Source of the DNA: an uncultured Collinsella sp.
GTDB lineage: Bacteria; Actinomycetota; Coriobacteriia; Coriobacteriales; Coriobacteriaceae
Length of the DNA stretch: 16,465 nt
Direction: 5' to 3'
Assembly: GCA_900554595.1 (NCBI GenBank)
Contig: USHZ01000021.1
Span: forward strand, 1-16,465
Positions 6,385 to 11,662 of the stretch are shown piece after piece. Under the pieces are notes generated by a model, which saw nothing but the letters and a program-made list of their open reading frames with translations, was not told where the DNA came from and ran no database searches. Every line of letters starts with the position of its first letter. The first letter of the stretch is position 1. The position numbers were made by a program, and so were the translations under genes.

Positions 6385-6446
6385 CTTTTTCGTTCGCGGG
6401 GGCGGCGGTCCAAAAGACCAAAGGACCTGCGGATACTTGAACGATT

Positions 6447-6528
6447 GGGAGTTTGCCCGAGTGGTTAATGGGGACGGGCTGTAAACCCGTTGGCTCTGCC
6501 TACATAGGTTCGAATCCTATAGCTCCCA
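6447..6528 (+). tRNA. tRNA-Tyr (anticodon GTA)
   Basis: Acceptor arms GGGAGTT and AGCTCCC (6521-6527) pair with one wobble. Anticodon stem ACGGG/CCCGT encloses CTGTAAA, anticodon GTA. A long variable arm (around TGGCTCTGCCTACA) fits a class II bacterial tRNA-Tyr. Unlike the other tRNAs here, CCA is not encoded (the bases after the discriminator are CCC). Confidence 0.95.
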
Positions 6529-6538
6529 CCCGTCAAGT

Positions 6539-6614
6539 GCCTGTATAGCTCAGTCGGTAGAGCACTTCGTTGGTAACGAAGAGGTCACCAGTTCAAGTCT
6601 GGTTGCAGGCTCCA
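6539..6614 (+). tRNA. tRNA-Thr (anticodon GGT)
   Basis: Acceptor GCCTGTA pairs with TGCAGGC (6604-6610, one wobble), followed by T and CCA. Anticodon stem CTTCG/CGAAG encloses TTGGTAA, anticodon GGT. It complements the TGT isoacceptor at 3185. Confidence 0.95.
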
Positions 6615-6617
6615 TCC

Positions 6618-6694
6618 GGCGGTGTAGCTCAGTTGGTTAGAGCACACGGTTCATACCCGTGGCGTCACTGGTTCGAATCCAGTCACCGCTACCA
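6618..6694 (+). tRNA. tRNA-Met (anticodon CAT), probably elongator
   Basis: Acceptor GGCGGTG pairs with CACCGCT (6684-6690, G-T at the first pair), then A and CCA. Anticodon stem CACGG/CCGTG encloses TTCATAC, anticodon CAT. The anticodon stem lacks the three consecutive G-C pairs of initiator tRNA, favouring elongator Met; an Ile tRNA with modified CAT cannot be excluded. Confidence 0.9.
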
Positions 6695-6705
6695 TAGGTA
6701 ACACG

Positions 6706-6736
6706 GTGGCTTCTCAATAGTATGTTGAGAGGCCAC
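6706..6736 (+). promoter_or_regulatory. Hairpin between tRNA-Met and tuf
   Basis: GTGGCTTCTCAA (6706-6717) pairs with TTGAGAGGCCAC (6725-6736) over 12 bp with one wobble and a 7-nt loop. No T-run follows. It may be a 3'-end or processing signal separating the tRNAs from the tuf mRNA, or a partial terminator. Confidence 0.55.
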
Positions 6737-6738
6737 TA

Positions 6739-6747
6739 TGGTATAAA
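6739..6747 (+). promoter_or_regulatory. Extended -10 promoter candidate for tuf
   Basis: TGGTATAAA matches the extended -10 pattern TG-N-TATAAT at five of six hexamer bases and would start transcription about 38 nt before the tuf ATG. There is no good -35 box. tuf may thus be transcribed on its own as well as from the tRNA promoter. Confidence 0.45.
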
Positions 6748-6790
6748 GGCAAAGTCCCGTCCGGGGACGACCTGTTTAGAGGAGGGCTTT

Positions 6791-7981
6791 ATGGCCAAAG
6801 AGAAGTTTGAGCGCACTAAGCCGCATGTTAACATCGGCACCATTGGTCACGTCGACCACGGCAAGACCACGCTGACCGCCGCCATCACCAAGGTTCTCTC
6901 CGAGACCGAGGGCTGCAAGGCTGACTTCACTGCGTTCGAGAACATCGACAAGGCTCCCGAGGAGCGCGAGCGCGGCATTACGATCTCCGTCTCCCACGTC
7001 GAGTACGAGACTGCTGCCCGTCACTACGCTCACGTTGACTGCCCGGGCCACGCTGACTACGTCAAGAACATGATCTCCGGTGCTGCTCAGATGGACGGCG
7101 CTATCCTGGTCATCGCCGCTACCGACGGCCCCATGGCTCAGACCCGCGAGCACATCCTGCTCGCCCGTCAGGTCGGCGTTCCCTACATCGTCGTCTTCCT
7201 GAACAAGTGCGACATGGTCGACGATGACGAGCTCATCGACCTCGTCGAGATGGAGACCCGTGAGCTCCTCTCCGAGTACGATTTCCCCGGTGACGACATC
7301 CCCGTCATCCGTGGTTCCGCTCTGGGCGCTCTCGAGGGCGACGCCAAGTGGATGGACGCTATCCGCGAGCTCATGAAGGCCGTCGACGAGTACATCCCGA
7401 CGCCTGCTCGTAACAACGACCTCCCCTTCCTGATGGCCGTTGAGGACGTTATGACCATCTCCGGCCGTGGTACCGTTGCTACCGGCCGTGTCGAGCGCGG
7501 TGAGCTCAAGCTCAACGAGCCCGTCGAGATCGTCGGCATCAAGGATACCCAGAACACCGTCGTTACCGGTATCGAGATGTTCCGTAAGTCCATGGACTTC
7601 TGCGAGGCTGGCGACAACGTCGGCCTGCTGCTCCGCGGCATCAAGCGTGAGGACATCGAGCGCGGCCAGGTTCTCTGCAAGCCCGGTTCGGTTACCCCGC
7701 ACACCAAGTTCACCGGTGAGATTTACGTTCTGACCAAGGAGGAGGGCGGCCGTCACACCCCGTTCTTCGATGGTTATCGTCCTCAGTTCTACTTCCGTAC
7801 CACCGACGTTACCGGTACGGTCAAGCTCCCCGAGGGCACCGAGATGGCTATGCCTGGTGACCACATCACCATCGAGGGCGACCTCATCCACCCGATCGCT
7901 ATGGAGGAGGGCCTGCGCTTCGCTATCCGCGAGGGTGGCCACACCGTCGGTTCGGGCATCGTCTCCACGATCATTGAGTAA
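6791..7981 (+). CDS. tuf: Elongation factor Tu
   Basis: 396 aa, normal EF-Tu length; GTPase that delivers aminoacyl-tRNA to the ribosome. G1 is GHVDHGKT at 19-26, G3 is DCPGH at 83-87 and G4 is NKCD at 138-141; the effector region reads ERERGITISVSHVEYET. Domains 2 and 3 are complete (SGRGTVATGRVERG, and RFAIREGGHTVGSGIV at the end). Start MAKEKFERTKPHVN is set by GAGGAGGG at 6779-6786, 4 nt before ATG; the frame is open to a TTG at 6722 but that stretch is leader. A 5-bp hairpin (6754-6768) lies in the leader. The arrangement tRNA-Tyr-Thr-Met-tuf resembles the tRNA-tufB unit of other bacteria, coupling tRNA and EF-Tu supply. Strongly biased codon use (GAC, ATC, CTC, CGT) fits very high expression. 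Confidence 0.98.
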   Translation: MAKEKFERTKPHVNIGTIGHVDHGKTTLTAAITKVLSETEGCKADFTAFENIDKAPEERERGITISVSHVEYETAARHYAHVDCPGHADYVKNMISGAAQMDGAILVIAATDGPMAQTREHILLARQVGVPYIVVFLNKCDMVDDDELIDLVEMETRELLSEYDFPGDDIPVIRGSALGALEGDAKWMDAIRELMKAVDEYIPTPARNNDLPFLMAVEDVMTISGRGTVATGRVERGELKLNEPVEIVGIKDTQNTVVTGIEMFRKSMDFCEAGDNVGLLLRGIKREDIERGQVLCKPGSVTPHTKFTGEIYVLTKEEGGRHTPFFDGYRPQFYFRTTDVTGTVKLPEGTEMAMPGDHITIEGDLIHPIAMEEGLRFAIREGGHTVGSGIVSTIIE

Positions 7982-8008
7982 ATTAGCTCTTTGATAAAGC
8001 TGACTTAG

Positions 8009-8045
8009 AGAACCCGGCACTTATATGGGTGCCGGGTTCTTTTCT
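8009..8045 (+). terminator. Intrinsic terminator after tuf
   Basis: AGAACCCGGCAC (8009-8020) pairs perfectly with GTGCCGGGTTCT (8029-8040) around an 8-nt loop, followed by TTTTCT. A textbook rho-independent terminator. Confidence 0.92.
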
Positions 8046-8175
8046 GCAATGGATATTGAGCCGTTGCTGGTGTCGAGAGGATTGTTAATGGTCCTGGGTG
8101 CACCGTCGATTAGCTCTCGATGGCTTCATTGATGTGTTTCAAATATGAATGGATGCACCGAGAACCAATTGACTC

Positions 8176-8213
8176 GAGGTTTTCGTTGACAGCACTTACA
8201 TAGAGCTGATAAA
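8176..8213 (+). promoter_or_regulatory. Promoter of the rpmG-tRNA-Trp-secE-nusG unit
   Basis: TTGACA (8186-8191) followed at 16 bp by GATAAA (8208-8213). The 18 bases 8176-8193 are identical to those at the tRNA-cluster promoter (6345-6362). Transcription would begin ~40 bp before rpmG. Confidence 0.75.
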
Positions 8214-8260
8214 GTATCAACTCGTGCCCGTACGGGGCGGAAATGAAAGGTTCAGGATAA

Positions 8261-8410
8261 ATGCGTACTCTAGTTACTCTTGCGTGCACTGAGTGCAAGC
8301 GCCGCAACTATACGACCACCAAGAACAAGTCGACCATGCCTGATCGTATGGAGATCAAGAAGTATTGCCCCTGGTGCCGTCACCACACGCTGCACAAAGA
8401 GACTCGCTAG
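8261..8410 (+). CDS. rpmG: 50S ribosomal protein L33
   Basis: A 49-aa protein, the usual L33 length. It begins MRTLVTLACTEC and carries two CxxC pairs (C9/C12 and C36/C39) in CTEC and CPWC, so it is the zinc-binding form rather than the Cys-less form. KNKSTMPDRMEIKKYCPWCR is typical of the family. GAAAGG (8245-8250) and AGGA (8254-8257) precede the ATG. The position in front of secE-nusG, with tRNA-Trp in between, is the conserved Gram-positive arrangement. Confidence 0.96.
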   Translation: MRTLVTLACTECKRRNYTTTKNKSTMPDRMEIKKYCPWCRHHTLHKETR

Positions 8411-8423
8411 TCTCTAGTCACAT

Positions 8424-8499
8424 ACGCCAGTAGTTCAATTGGTAGAGCATCGGTCTCCAAAACCGAGTGTTGAGGGTTCGAGTCCTTCCTGGCGTGCCA
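8424..8499 (+). tRNA. tRNA-Trp (anticodon CCA)
   Basis: Acceptor ACGCCAG pairs with CTGGCGT (8489-8495), followed by G and an encoded CCA. Anticodon stem TCGGT/ACCGA encloses CTCCAAA, anticodon CCA. tRNA-Trp between rpmG and secE is a conserved order. Confidence 0.95.
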
Positions 8500-8508
8500 G
8501 TCATTATT

Positions 8509-8540
8509 CCGTAAGCTCCCAATTGGGGGCTTACGGTTTA
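8509..8540 (+). terminator. Hairpin between tRNA-Trp and secE, weak terminator
   Basis: CCGTAAGCTCCC (8509-8520) pairs with GGGGGCTTACGG (8525-8536), 12 bp with one wobble and an AATT loop. The tail TTTACT is short, so it may only partly stop transcription and let secE-nusG be read through, or act in tRNA 3' processing. Confidence 0.6.
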
Positions 8541-8575
8541 CTCATGTATAAGCGCATTGCGCGGAGGTAACCCAA

Positions 8576-8914
8576 ATGGCCAACAAGAAGAACAAGAAGA
8601 AGGCTCAGCAGCCGGCACCTGCCAACAACGCTGCCGCCAACTCCAAGGTTGAGGCCAAGAAGGCCGTTGCCAAGAAGAACGAGAAGGCTGCGAAGTCCAA
8701 GAAGAACGAGAAGCCTGGTTTCTTCGCCCGCACCAAGAAGTATTTCGCTTCGGTCAAGTCCGAGATGAAGCGTGTCACGTGGCCCGATAAGAAGGAGCTC
8801 GTGAACTACTCTGTCGTCGTTTGCGCTTCTCTGATCGTCGTCGGCGTCGTCATCGCTCTGCTCGATGCTGGCTTTGGCGAGGCTCTTGCTCTGTTCTCTG
8901 GATTGAGGGGCTAA
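8576..8914 (+). CDS. secE: Preprotein translocase subunit SecE
   Basis: 112 aa. The C-terminal part is a single-TM bacterial SecE: amphipathic KYFASVKSEMKRVTWPDKKEL (about 55-75) lying on the membrane, then one transmembrane helix at 78-97 (VVVCASLIVVGVVIALL). It clamps SecY in the plasma membrane. The first ~46 residues are an unusually lysine/alanine/asparagine-rich, presumably disordered cytoplasmic tail; short SecE proteins of other Gram-positives are only ~60 aa. GGAGG lies ~9 nt before the ATG. nusG follows after 3 nt. Confidence 0.96.
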   Translation: MANKKNKKKAQQPAPANNAAANSKVEAKKAVAKKNEKAAKSKKNEKPGFFARTKKYFASVKSEMKRVTWPDKKELVNYSVVVCASLIVVGVVIALLDAGFGEALALFSGLRG

Positions 8915-8917
8915 ACC

Positions 8918-9454
8918 ATGTCTAAGCGTTGGTACGTCGTTCACACTTACTCTGGATACGAGAACCGCGTTAAGTCCGATCTCGAGCATCGCATCGAGAC
9001 TATGGGCATGCAGGACCGTATCTTTGATATCGAGATTCCTATGGAACGTGTCACCGAGATTAAAGAGGGTGGCAAGCGTGAGACCAAGGATTCTAAGATC
9101 TTCCCGGGTTATGTCCTGGTCCGCATGGAGATGGATGACGATGCATGGACGTGCGTTCGTAACACGCCTGGCGTCACCGGTTTCCTGGGCGGCAACGGCA
9201 AGCCCGCTCCGCTTTCCCGCGACGAGTACAACAAGATGACTCGTCGTCCCGGTAGGGGCGATTCGCCCAAGCGTACGTCGGTTGATATTGAGGTCGGTAC
9301 GTCCGTCCGCGTCACCGATGGCCCGCTTACCGACTTTGATGGCAAGGTCTCCGAGGTTAACACCGAGGCTGGCAAGCTCAAGGTCACGCTGATGATCTTT
9401 GGCCGCGAGACGCCGGTCGAGCTCGACTTTAACCAGGTCGCTGTCATCGCTTAA
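8918..9454 (+). CDS. nusG: Transcription elongation/antitermination factor NusG
   Basis: 178 aa, typical length. The NGN domain (about 3-105) starts KRWYVVHTYSGYENRVK and includes IFPGYVLVRM at 61-70; the C-terminal KOW domain (about 126-178) reads GTSVRVTDGPLTDFDGKVSEV and ends in ETPVELDFNQVAVI. It binds RNA polymerase and links it to ribosome or Rho. The start is 3 nt after secE, with the Shine-Dalgarno (GAGGGG) inside the secE end, so translation is coupled. Confidence 0.97.
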   Translation: MSKRWYVVHTYSGYENRVKSDLEHRIETMGMQDRIFDIEIPMERVTEIKEGGKRETKDSKIFPGYVLVRMEMDDDAWTCVRNTPGVTGFLGGNGKPAPLSRDEYNKMTRRPGRGDSPKRTSVDIEVGTSVRVTDGPLTDFDGKVSEVNTEAGKLKVTLMIFGRETPVELDFNQVAVIA

Positions 9455-9574
9455 GTTTTCGTCCGTTCGCGCGAGCGTGCTTCTTCTGTGACTGCTCATC
9501 TCAGGAGTGCTTCTAACACGTGCGTGCTTACGATATAGCAAGTACTTCACACTCGTGATTCGAAAGGAATGACC

Positions 9575-10003
9575 ATGGCTGAGAAGAAGGTTGCCAACGT
9601 CATTAAGCTCCAGATTCCTGCTGGTGCAGCTAATCCCGCTCCTCCCGTCGGCCCCGCCCTGGGCGCTGCTGGCGTGAACATCATGCAGTTCTGCCAGGCC
9701 TTTAACGCCGAGACGCAGGACAAGAAGGGCGACATCATCCCCGTTGAGATTACTGTCTTCGAGGATAAGTCCTTCTCCTTCATCACCAAGACCCCGCCGG
9801 CGGCTCACCTCATCAAGAAGGAGCTGAACCTCAAGTCTGGTTCCGCTAAGCCCCAGGCCGACAAGGTTGGTCAGCTCTCCCAGGAGCAGCTCACCAAGAT
9901 CGCCGAGATCAAGATGCCGGACCTCAATGCCAACGACATTGACGCCGCCAAAAAGATCATCGCCGGTACTGCCCGTTCCATGGGCGTCACCATCGCTGAG
10001 TAG
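9575..10003 (+). CDS. rplK: 50S ribosomal protein L11
   Basis: 142 aa, standard length. MAEKKVANVIKLQIPAG is followed by the proline-rich PAPPVGPALG at 21-30 (thiostrepton/GTPase-region domain) and the C-terminal rRNA-binding domain (KMPDLNANDIDAAKKIIAGTARSMG). Of two in-frame ATGs, 9569 directly abuts the AAAGGA at 9563-9568 and is too close; 9575, 6 nt away, gives the conserved N-terminus. It sits 120 bp after nusG; I see no clear promoter in that gap. Confidence 0.97.
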   Translation: MAEKKVANVIKLQIPAGAANPAPPVGPALGAAGVNIMQFCQAFNAETQDKKGDIIPVEITVFEDKSFSFITKTPPAAHLIKKELNLKSGSAKPQADKVGQLSQEQLTKIAEIKMPDLNANDIDAAKKIIAGTARSMGVTIAE

Positions 10004-10019
10004 CGATTTCTTTAGGTAA

Positions 10020-10096
10020 CGACGGGTGCTCCGACCGGGTCGCCCGTTGAATGTGTGCAATAGGGCACACGATACGATGTGGGAGGGCTCACGCCC
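10020..10096 (+). promoter_or_regulatory. Three small hairpins between rplK and rplA
   Basis: ACGGGTG/CGCCCGT (10022-10028/10041-10047, one wobble), GTGTGC/GCACAC (10053-10058/10065-10070) and GGGC/GCCC (about 10085-10096) lie in the 117-bp gap. L1 represses its own operon in many bacteria by binding leader RNA, so this is a possible site, but I cannot match a defined L1 motif. Confidence 0.4.
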
Positions 10097-10120
10097 GTTT
10101 AACCACAGGAGGTAATGCAC

Positions 10121-10828
10121 ATGGCTAAGCATGGTAAGAGCTATAACGCCGCTGCCGAGAAGATCGACCGCGCCACGCTCTACACCCCCCTTCAGGCTGC
10201 CAAGCTCATCAAGGAGCTCGACACCGCCAAGTTCGACGAGACCGTCGAGGCCCACTTCCGTCTGGGCATCGATACTCGTAAGGCTGACCAGAACATCCGT
10301 GGTTCCATCTCCCTGCCCCACGGCACCGGCAAGACCGTTCGTGTTGCCGTCTTCGCCGAGGGCGAGAAGGCCCGCGAGGCCGAGGCTGCCGGCGCCGACA
10401 TCATCGGTTCCGACGAGCTCGTCGCCCAGATCCAGAAGGGCGAGATCAACTTCGACGCTGCTATCGCTACGCCGAACATGATGGCCAAGGTTGGCCGCAT
10501 TGGTAAGATCCTTGGTCCCCGTGGCCTCATGCCGAACCCCAAGCTCGGCACCGTGACCATGGACGTCGCCAAGATGGTCTCTGAGCTTAAGGCTGGCCGC
10601 GTTGAGTACCGCGCCGACCGTTACGGCATTTGCCACGTGCCCCTGGGCAAGAAGTCCTTCTCTGAGCAGCAGCTCGTCGAGAACTACGCTGCCCTGTACA
10701 CCGAGATCCTGCGCGTCAAGCCCTCTTCCGCTAAGGGCAAGTTCGTCAAGTCCATCTCCGTGTCTTCCACCATGGGCCCTGGCGTCAAGGTCGATCCCGC
10801 TGTCCAGCGTGACTTCCTGGCTGAGTAA
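10121..10828 (+). CDS. rplA: 50S ribosomal protein L1
   Basis: 235 aa, normal L1 length. MAKHGKSYNAAAEKID opens the protein; the highly conserved GPRGLMPNPKLGTV begins at residue 132, and the end reads SSTMGPGVKVDP as expected of the two-domain L1 stalk protein. An ATG at 10115 lies only 2 nt after AGGAGGT and is not credible; the ATG at 10121 is 8 nt away. L1 forms the mobile stalk and usually autoregulates rplK-rplA. The rplJ-rplL genes do not follow; a terminator and convergent genes end the cluster here. Confidence 0.97.
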   Translation: MAKHGKSYNAAAEKIDRATLYTPLQAAKLIKELDTAKFDETVEAHFRLGIDTRKADQNIRGSISLPHGTGKTVRVAVFAEGEKAREAEAAGADIIGSDELVAQIQKGEINFDAAIATPNMMAKVGRIGKILGPRGLMPNPKLGTVTMDVAKMVSELKAGRVEYRADRYGICHVPLGKKSFSEQQLVENYAALYTEILRVKPSSAKGKFVKSISVSSTMGPGVKVDPAVQRDFLAE

Positions 10829-10866
10829 CTGCTAGTTAGTGCCTGAGCAAAGCAAGCATTGCTAAA

Positions 10867-10906
10867 GAAACCCGGTTCTGCCTCGTGCAGGACCGGGTTT
10901 CTTGCT
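10867..10906 (+). terminator. Intrinsic terminator after rplA
   Basis: GAAACCCGGTTCTGC (10867-10881) pairs with GCAGGACCGGGTTTC (10887-10901), 15 bp with one wobble and a 5-nt loop, followed by TTGCT and preceded by an A-rich run, so it may work in both directions. Confidence 0.88.
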
Positions 10907-10916
10907 ATCGCGTTAA

Positions 10917-10953
10917 AACCGCCACAAAGGTGCCTGTCCCCTTTGTGGCGGTT
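10917..10953 (-). terminator. Repeat-type hairpin terminator of the phosphoesterase gene
   Basis: AACCGCCACAAAGG (10917-10930) pairs perfectly with 10940-10953 around the loop TGCCTGTCC. On the minus strand it overlaps the TAA of the phosphoesterase gene and is followed by TTTTAA. It is a copy of the hairpin at 13632-13670, differing by one base-pair swap that keeps pairing. Confidence 0.8.
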
Positions 10954-11662
10954 ACCAGGGTGTTCTGGCGGTTGAGGACTCGATGGCCTCGTGGCGCTTG
11001 AGTTCGCGGCGCATGGTTTGCGAATTGAGCCAGGCTGCCTGCCAGCCACGGATGGGGTAGCGCGCTTCGTCAAGCTCAAACTGCGTATAGCCGCAGGCGT
11101 TGATGATTGTTGCCCCGCATGCGTGCTGACGCTCGCGTTGAAAGTCGCGACCATAGCATTGGTGCACATGCCCGTGCACCATGTAGTCGGGATTCCAGGA
11201 TTCGAGTGCTGTGTTAAAGCATTCGAATCCTCGATGCGGCAGATCATCCAGATCGCCCACGCCGGCGGCGGGTGCATGGGTGAGCAAGATGTCGCAGCCG
11301 CCGACCATCCTCACTTTGCGGGACAGCTTGCGCACACGCTTGGCCATCTCGCGCTCGGTATACATGTTGGCACCTTCTCGGTAGCGCATGGAGCCGCCAA
11401 GCCCCGCAATGCGGACGCCGCGATACACGTACACGGTGTCTTCGACACAGATGCAGCCACCCGGTGCATGACGCACGTAGCGGTCATCGTGATTGCCACG
11501 CACGTAGATGAGCGGCTTGTTGATGACCGTGACCAAAAATTCAAGATAATCCGGGTCCAGATCTCCTGCTGATAAAATCAAATCGATACCCTCAAAGCGC
11601 TCCTTGTGAAAGCACTCCCATAGGCATCGTTCTTCGGTATCGGCTATGGCAAGGATTTTCAT
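10952..11662 (-). CDS. Metallophosphoesterase, calcineurin-like, D-x-E variant
   Basis: 236 aa with the motif series of a calcineurin-like phosphoesterase: AIADTE (D8, E10), GDLD (D34), GNHDD (56-60), LTHAP (H129) and HGHVH (163-167). The first motif is D-x-E rather than D-x-H; I recall the same change in related Clostridial proteins, so it is probably a family trait and not damage. The substrate is unknown; no signal peptide, so cytoplasmic. Its ATG overlaps the stop of the upstream BMP-domain gene (ATGA, 11659-11662), implying translational coupling and a joint task. Confidence 0.85.
   Translation of the reverse strand: MKILAIADTEERCLWECFHKERFEGIDLILSAGDLDPDYLEFLVTVINKPLIYVRGNHDDRYVRHAPGGCICVEDTVYVYRGVRIAGLGGSMRYREGANMYTEREMAKRVRKLSRKVRMVGGCDILLTHAPAAGVGDLDDLPHRGFECFNTALESWNPDYMVHGHVHQCYGRDFQRERQHACGATIINACGYTQFELDEARYPIRGWQAAWLNSQTMRRELKRHEAIESSTARTPW

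Larger units (their letters stand above)
5703..6446. other. 744-bp gene-free stretch with two repeat arrays and a promoter
   Basis: No plausible gene on either strand. 5749-5964 and 6018-6140 hold two different structured repeat arrays, described separately. 6141-6340 shows nothing I can name. 6355-6384 is the tRNA-cluster promoter. The restriction gene has no other terminator, so the first hairpin may serve as one. Confidence 0.7.

Noticed and set aside
6234..6440. 68-codon + frame before the tRNA cluster
   Set aside because: No ribosome-binding site, overlaps the TTGACA/TATTAT promoter, no recognisable features.
6776..8020. 414-codon open frame on the minus strand
   Set aside because: Exact antisense of tuf; the open frame results from strong codon bias.
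8110..8307. 65-codon minus-strand frame between tuf and rpmG
   Set aside because: Overlaps the rpmG promoter and start region; no ribosome-binding site or family features.
9455..9574. Promoter or L1/L11 leader element before rplK
   Set aside because: A GATATA-like box is present but no -35 at a fitting distance and no structure matching a known leader, so not listed as a feature.
8531..10636. 701-codon open frame on the minus strand
   Set aside because: It lies antisense across secE, nusG, rplK and most of rplA; it is a by-product of biased codons in those genes and has L/G/V/D-rich nonsense composition.
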